DNA from: Pseudomonadota bacterium
GTDB taxonomy: Bacteria; Pseudomonadota; Gammaproteobacteria; Steroidobacterales; Steroidobacteraceae
DNA length: 9,572 bases
NCBI GenBank assembly: GCA_021820785.1
Contig: JAKADE010000079.1
Span: 1 to 9,572 of the forward strand
Direction: 5' to 3'
The translations under genes and the position numbers were made by a program. Below, piece after piece: positions 7,601-9,572 of the stretch (its first letter is position 1; every line of letters starts with the position of its first letter). The notes under the pieces are model-generated. The model ran no database searches. It worked only from the letters and a program-made list of their open reading frames with translations, and was not told the DNA's origin.

Positions 7601-7931
7601 TTGCCGCGGCCATGGCGCTTGCAGGCGACGCGCTGTTCTGCGCGTACAGGCCCGCTCCATTCGGCGCGAAGGTGCCTGCCGAAGCGAGCGGCGTTGCCTT
7701 GAATCCACGCCGTCTGGCCTTCGCCGCCTTGGCGGGCGCGGCCGGCTGATCCGAGCCCTTGCGGGCCGGGAGATTGTGAGCATGGGCGACCCCGCCGATG
7801 CCCAGGGAGAGCGAGCCGAGTGCCAGCCCTGACAGCCCGAGGTTCCCGTACGCCGCGCGGCCAAGGCCGGCGAGGCGAGTCCCCTTTTTGATGGCGTTCT
7901 TCGATCCGTTACGCGACGTCTTCCGACTCAT
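4677..7931 (-). CDS. TonB-dependent outer-membrane receptor, Xanthomonas/Caulobacter class
   Basis: A 1084-residue receptor that imports a ligand across the outer membrane using TonB-ExbBD energy. A basic N-terminus leads to a signal-peptide core (about 31-50) ending AHAH. A long Ala/Pro/Arg/Gln-rich linker (about 52-134) precedes a TonB-box-like PIVVTGIRGS (137-146). The plug (about 155-275) carries SIGQFPDSSVGGALAHLPGV, NGFGGSFNTVLVNGR and LKTPDMALSSGNIGSVIN, typical of the TIGR01782 class. A barrel rich in Asn, Tyr and Trp runs to a terminal Phe (GVRAQF), as expected for BAM insertion. There is no STN signalling domain, so sigma/anti-sigma control is unlikely. The ATG at 7931 has AGGGGGG 7 nt upstream. 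A longer open frame begins with a GTG at 8024, but that lies inside the operator at the predicted transcription start and precedes the signal peptide, so it is rejected. First gene of the receptor/halogenase/SapC operon. The ligand is probably an oligosaccharide by analogy; the sequence does not show it. Confidence 0.95.
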   Translation of the reverse strand: MSRKTSRNGSKNAIKKGTRLAGLGRAAYGNLGLSGLALGSLSLGIGGVAHAHNLPARKGSDQPAAPAKAAKARRRGFKATPLASAGTFAPNGAGLYAQNSASPASAMAAANGESADSAQMTPNGQMAGQSSATTLAPIVVTGIRGSLMRSLAIKRDSIGVVDAISAESIGQFPDSSVGGALAHLPGVTINRGSTSFSAVSGTATGLAQGVNVNGFGGSFNTVLVNGRQIASGNGQNFDFASLGAMYVGQIDVLKTPDMALSSGNIGSVINVKMLTPFENPGLHAGVNVGGTDYTMNGGIRPAVGGLFSDTFDHNKFGILIDGDYTDYRTTTHHTDVAGWEGVAAGNFACANLAANATTAFGSTGCASVGPNASGNVQVPVWYPQQLSMYLERVDTRSKDGRVVLQWHPSNSVLVTLDDNYSSWNQRNDSWARTTWFGAFPDTTVDSNGTITNFNYTGPTDLQAIQQTDYIVTNTYGANVLWNVNDNWTLEVDADQSVSKFNPNGNTSSIQGDVGYGDAINNYTGGMVVSSSNAVPYWSAYGPNAVASGSGVVASPNYLGLNPYIIGSHILPLTTLQSGDQINEATIRATWTPGDSTKLTFGAQFLDDDWNTKEYDTFANNYWELWSGYGPASGDTQGVNLPSSLGFAPISTGTWMPGYSGNGNLPPQLLSYNPWSLLSYLETQPIDSQWNPTTGYPRYTGGVPTQALVTGSVQHVARMNYSPFVQVSHNFRVDGMRLMTRLGMRYQRTDEQIAGLAAPLQSVTWQGAADPTQYVFAYGSPQWTQTSLSYGYFLPSLDLALWPTHDLETAFDFSRTESAPPNGQIIPNTSYGGLVNALTATGNNPGLKPYLSNNFDFRLTWYYKHGDYAELHPFYKQVSNFPTSSVQNVTVPINDPAPCSYNQNGHILFTDANCGKPMVFAETTFTNKLSADVTGVSATWQQLLPYGFGVLINGTWMHSNANFDNYNLTSNQFALTGVGNSANGTLFYQKGKWQARVTVNWQGKLLLGLGQQNDSSAFGAEPVYEAPFTQLDLSTNYKIDRHLNVYFTASNLLDSVYHTYGRFSNQTLNLIDYGTSLSFGVRAQF

Positions 7932-7938
7932 GTACAAA

Positions 7939-7946
7939 CCCCCCTC
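7939..7946 (-). promoter_or_regulatory. Shine-Dalgarno of the receptor gene
   Basis: GAGGGGGG on the minus strand, 7 nt before the ATG at 7931. It is the strongest ribosome-binding sequence in the window and decides the start codon against the upstream in-frame GTG at 8024. Confidence 0.8.
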
Positions 7947-7967
7947 ATGACACTGTGACGACTGACG

Positions 7968-8008
7968 ATTTGTTGCGCTCATGCAACGCACGCCAATGGA
8001 GCGCAAAT
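7968..8008 (-). promoter_or_regulatory. Stem-loop in the receptor 5' leader
   Basis: On the minus strand ATTTGCGCTC (8008-7999) can pair with GAGCGCAACAAAT (7980-7968): a 10-bp stem with a 3-nt bulge (CAA) and an 18-nt loop. An alternative 5-bp stem GTTGC/GCAAC (7987-7972) overlaps one arm, so two folds compete. The element fills the leader between the operator and the ribosome-binding site. It may affect mRNA stability or translation. No known riboswitch class was recognised. Confidence 0.4.
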
Positions 8009-8024
8009 GTGGAAACGCTTCCAC
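8009..8024. promoter_or_regulatory. LacI/GalR-type operator of the receptor operon
   Basis: The 16-bp near-palindrome gtggaaacgcttccac has perfect 6-bp arms (GTGGAA/TTCCAC) and the central CG typical of LacI-family sites; only the pair at positions 7 and 10 is asymmetric. It is close to the GalR consensus GTGTAANCGNTTACAC. It lies 2 bp downstream of the -10 hexamer and spans the predicted transcription start near 8020, so a bound protein should block initiation. The regulator at 1316-2344 is the likely ligand. I found no second copy in the window. Confidence 0.85.
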
Positions 8025-8026
8025 TT

Positions 8027-8055
8027 AAATTACGTTCCGCATCACACGCTGTCAA
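8027..8055 (-). promoter_or_regulatory. Sigma-70 promoter of the receptor operon
   Basis: On the minus strand a perfect -35 TTGACA (8055-8050) is followed after exactly 17 nt by TAATTT (8032-8027), an AT-rich -10 with the key first, second and last bases. The start point should be near 8020, inside the operator, leaving a leader of about 89 nt before the ATG at 7931. Confidence 0.78.
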
Positions 8056-8210
8056 GCACCCTGCGAAGACGGCCCGCAGCCCTGCTGCACGCCGAGCGTC
8101 CGGCGGGGCGCAGCTGTTCCTCGCGGATGTATCGGCGGCGCGACGGGACGGGACGCGCCGACGCCGCGCATCGCGGGGCGCTACACAAAATGGCTTGAAA
8201 CGATGGGGTC

Positions 8211-8228
8211 GCGAGCATCCAGGCTCGC
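8211..8228 (-). terminator. Hairpin downstream of the lipoprotein gene
   Basis: GCGAGC and GCTCGC pair as a perfect 6-bp stem with a 6-nt loop, about 20 nt after the lipoprotein stop codon. No T-run follows directly on the minus strand; a weak CGTTT comes some 9 nt later. It is a possible weak terminator separating the lipoprotein transcript from the receptor promoter. In the rest of 8056-8247 I see no gene and no other convincing element. Confidence 0.35.
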
Positions 8229-8247
8229 TTCAACCGGAACCGCCTGT

Positions 8248-8814
8248 TTACCGGACGCTGTAACCGCGCGCCTGCAGGCAAGCGCTCAGTGCGCGCCGGT
8301 AGTCCATGGCCTTGTGTGCCATCTGGCGGGCCTGCTCCCGGGCTGCGGAGTTCATCGCCTGGTCATTGGCCTGGGCATTGGCGGCATCGCCGGCGCTGCC
8401 GATCATCGCCCCGGTGAGGGCGCCGAACACTGCGCCCGAGCCGCGGTCCCAGCGGTCCGACAGCGCCGCGCCGATCACGGCACCGGCGATGGCGCCGAGG
8501 GCCGTATCCGTGCCGGGCGGCGGCCCCTGGACGGCCACCCGGTCATACACCGGCACGTCCGGCGCACTGGGATCGAACCCGGTCTGGTGCACCGCCCAGA
8601 CGCTGCATTCGTACCGGTCGCGGCTCTGGCGTTCGGTCGACTGGTTGTGCATGGGATAGGCGTACACGGTCGTGTTGGGCCGCGGGATGTTGTACGCCAC
8701 CGGCTGGTCGTACTGCGTCGTGGCGCATGCCGTGAGCGCAGCCAATACCATCCCCGCCACGGCAACCCGCAGCCCACGCCGGAATCTCGATGAAGCGCTC
8801 ATGTGTTCGCGCAT
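8248..8814 (-). CDS. Glycine-zipper outer-membrane lipoprotein
   Basis: A 188-residue lipoprotein. The signal peptide has a basic start, a hydrophobic core (about 15-28) and the lipobox LTAC with lipidated Cys30; Ala at +2 predicts sorting to the outer membrane by Lol. A conserved block YECSVWAVHQTGFDPS spans 68-83. A Gly/Ala-rich zipper (about 107-142: GAIAGAVIGAAL, then GAVFGALTGAMIG) could insert in or pack against membrane. The end has ACLQARGYSV. This build (ECxxWAxxQTGFDP block plus glycine zipper) recurs in proteobacterial envelope proteins of unknown function. Start: the ATG at 8814 follows GGGACGGGA; an in-frame ATG at 8802 also keeps the signal peptide but has a poorer ribosome site. 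It lies between kdsB and the receptor promoter on the same strand, with 140- and 193-bp gaps, so it is probably its own unit and not part of the uptake operon. Confidence 0.88.
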   Translation of the reverse strand: MREHMSASSRFRRGLRVAVAGMVLAALTACATTQYDQPVAYNIPRPNTTVYAYPMHNQSTERQSRDRYECSVWAVHQTGFDPSAPDVPVYDRVAVQGPPPGTDTALGAIAGAVIGAALSDRWDRGSGAVFGALTGAMIGSAGDAANAQANDQAMNSAAREQARQMAHKAMDYRRALSACLQARGYSVR

Positions 8815-8822
8815 ACGTTTCC

Positions 8823-8839
8823 CGTCCCGTTGCGGGACG
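8823..8839 (-). promoter_or_regulatory. Hairpin over the lipoprotein ribosome-binding site
   Basis: CGTCCCG/CGGGACG form a perfect 7-bp stem with a 3-nt loop, ending 8 nt before the ATG at 8814. The distal arm CGGGACG supplies part of the purine-rich ribosome-binding sequence, so the fold could lower translation. It could instead be a chance product of GC-rich sequence. Confidence 0.4.
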
Positions 8840-8844
8840 CCATC

Positions 8845-8861
8845 GGGGCAAATCGTGCCCC
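8845..8861. terminator. Small hairpin between kdsB and the lipoprotein gene
   Basis: GGGGCA and TGCCCC pair as a 6-bp stem around a 5-nt loop. It lies about 93 nt beyond the kdsB stop on the minus strand and upstream of the ribosome-site hairpin. There is no T-run on either strand. It may be a weak kdsB 3' element or part of a two-hairpin lipoprotein leader; the data do not decide. Confidence 0.3.
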
Positions 8862-8930
8862 TGCCTGTATCAATGGACGCCGGTCGATGCAGCGAAGTTC
8901 CAGCCGCCGGACCCCTGCAAACCCAAAGAT

Positions 8931-8936
8931 ATCATA
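8931..8936 (-). promoter_or_regulatory. Possible -10 element for the lipoprotein gene
   Basis: TATGAT (5 of 6 to TATAAT) lies on the minus strand in the only AT-rich patch of the 140-bp gap between kdsB and the lipoprotein gene. No acceptable -35 lies at 16-18 bp spacing (that stretch overlaps the kdsB stop), so this is a tentative call. It would give a leader of about 110 nt containing both hairpins. Confidence 0.3.
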
Positions 8937-8954
8937 AGGTTTCAGCTCGCCCGC

Positions 8955-9572
8955 TCAGCCGAGCAGGCCGGCCACGCGGCGCAGGTCCTCGGCGGTATTG
9001 ACGTCGGGCCCCGGGCGCTGCAGCGCATCGGCCACCTGGATGATCAGACCGTGCTCGAGGGCGCGCAGCTGCTCGAGCTTCTCGTCGGCCTCGAGCGGCG
9101 AACTCGGCAGCGAGCACAGAATCCGCAGCGCCGACACCCGGTACGCATACAGCCCCACGTGACGGCGCGCCCCATCGAAGCGGCGCTGACTGGCTAGGCC
9201 CGCCGGCGCTCCGTCCCGCACCCAGGGGATGGGGGCACGCGAGAAGTACAGTGCCCGGCCTTGGGTATCCGTCACGACCTTGACCACGTTCGGATCGAAG
9301 AACTCCTCGAGCGTCTCGATGGGCGTGGCGAGTGTCGCGATCGCCGCGCCCGGTGTCGCGGCAAGCAGCGCGGCCACCTGGGCGATGATCGCCGGCGGGA
9401 TCAGCGGCTCATCGCCCTGCACGTTCACCACGATGTCCTCATCCGCCCAGCCCTCGAGCCGGGCCAGTTCGGCGATGCGGTCGGTGCCCGAAGCATGCTG
9501 CGCCGAGGTCAATCGCGCGCGCGCCCCGAAGCCGCGGGCCGCCGCCGCAATCGCCTCGTCGTCGGTTGCAAT
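8955..9572 (-). CDS. kdsB: 3-deoxy-manno-octulosonate cytidylyltransferase, KdsB (5' partial)
   Basis: The cytoplasmic enzyme that activates Kdo with CTP to CMP-Kdo for lipopolysaccharide inner-core synthesis. The frame is open to the right edge (205 residues visible, beginning [16 protein letters not shown]), so about 40 N-terminal residues with the nucleotide-binding start are missing compared with the 248-residue E. coli enzyme. Family blocks are present in order: ATDDE near the cut edge, [58 protein letters not shown] and [17 protein letters not shown] at 9512 opens a shorter frame but lies within the conserved region and is not the start. kdsB implies a Gram-negative host with Kdo-containing LPS. 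It is 140 bp from the lipoprotein gene, where its usual Pseudomonas-type neighbour would be the LMW phosphatase. Confidence 0.95.
   Translation of the reverse strand: MATDDEAIAAAARGFGARARLTSAQHASGTDRIAELARLEGWADEDIVVNVQGDEPLIPPAIIAQVAALLAATPGAAIATLATPIETLEEFFDPNVVKVVTDTQGRALYFSRAPIPWVRDGAPAGLASQRRFDGARRHVGLYAYRVSALRILCSLPSSPLEADEKLEQLRALEHGLIIQVADALQRPGPDVNTAEDLRRVAGLLG

Noticed and set aside
7932..8024. Upstream extension of the receptor frame to a GTG at 8024.
   Set aside because: The GTG is part of the operator at the predicted transcription start, and the added 31 residues precede a normal signal peptide that has its own strong ribosome site.
8032..8052. TGTGA half-site in the receptor promoter spacer as a possible CRP site.
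   Set aside because: The second half TCACA is absent at the right spacing, so only half the motif is there.
1..9572. Signs of a mobile element, CRISPR array or defence system.
   Set aside because: No integrase, transposase, terminal inverted repeats, tRNA attachment site or spaced repeats were found; the genes present are uptake, envelope and core genes.

Overview
The window comes from a GC-rich proteobacterium, most likely a gammaproteobacterium of the Xanthomonadales/Steroidobacterales type. The evidence is a TonB-dependent receptor of the Xanthomonas/Caulobacter class, its SapC and tryptophan-halogenase-like partners, and a chromosomal frame of an RNase E tail, a low-molecular-weight protein tyrosine phosphatase and kdsB. 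That frame resembles the rne / ptpA / kdsB neighbourhood I remember from Pseudomonas and relatives. The taxonomic call is inference only.

Layout. Positions 2-646 (+) hold the Arg-rich C-terminal tail of a protein that is probably RNase E, cut at the left edge. A perfect 12-bp hairpin (654-682) separates it from the convergent phosphatase gene (694-1185, -), which has its own promoter. A LacI-family regulator (1316-2344, +) follows; its extended -10 element lies so close to the ATG that the mRNA may be leaderless. It converges on a three-gene minus-strand operon read from right to left: TonB-dependent receptor (7931-4677), tryptophan-halogenase-like flavoprotein (4672-3128) and SapC-family protein (3109-2372). 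Gaps in the operon are 4 and 18 nt. Further right are a glycine-zipper lipoprotein (8814-8248, -) and the 3' part of kdsB (9572-8955, -), cut at the right edge.

How the parts fit. The receptor operon starts from a strong promoter (TTGACA, 17-bp spacer, TAATTT). A 16-bp GalR/LacI-type operator with a central CG covers the predicted transcription start, which is the textbook layout for LacI-type repression. The regulator at 1316 is the obvious candidate to bind it. Together these genes look like a small carbohydrate (or other nutrient) uptake locus: a receptor imports a ligand across the outer membrane, the LacI protein senses it or a product, and two partner proteins of poorly understood role are co-expressed. 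No glycoside hydrolase, inner-membrane transporter or catabolic enzyme is present, so the substrate cannot be read from the window.

The locus, with the lipoprotein, appears to lie as a roughly 7-kb insertion between the phosphatase gene and kdsB. I saw no tRNA or rRNA gene, CRISPR array, insertion sequence or integrase. Apart from this uptake locus the window looks ordinary, and I found no clear sign of a wholly new defence or mobile system.
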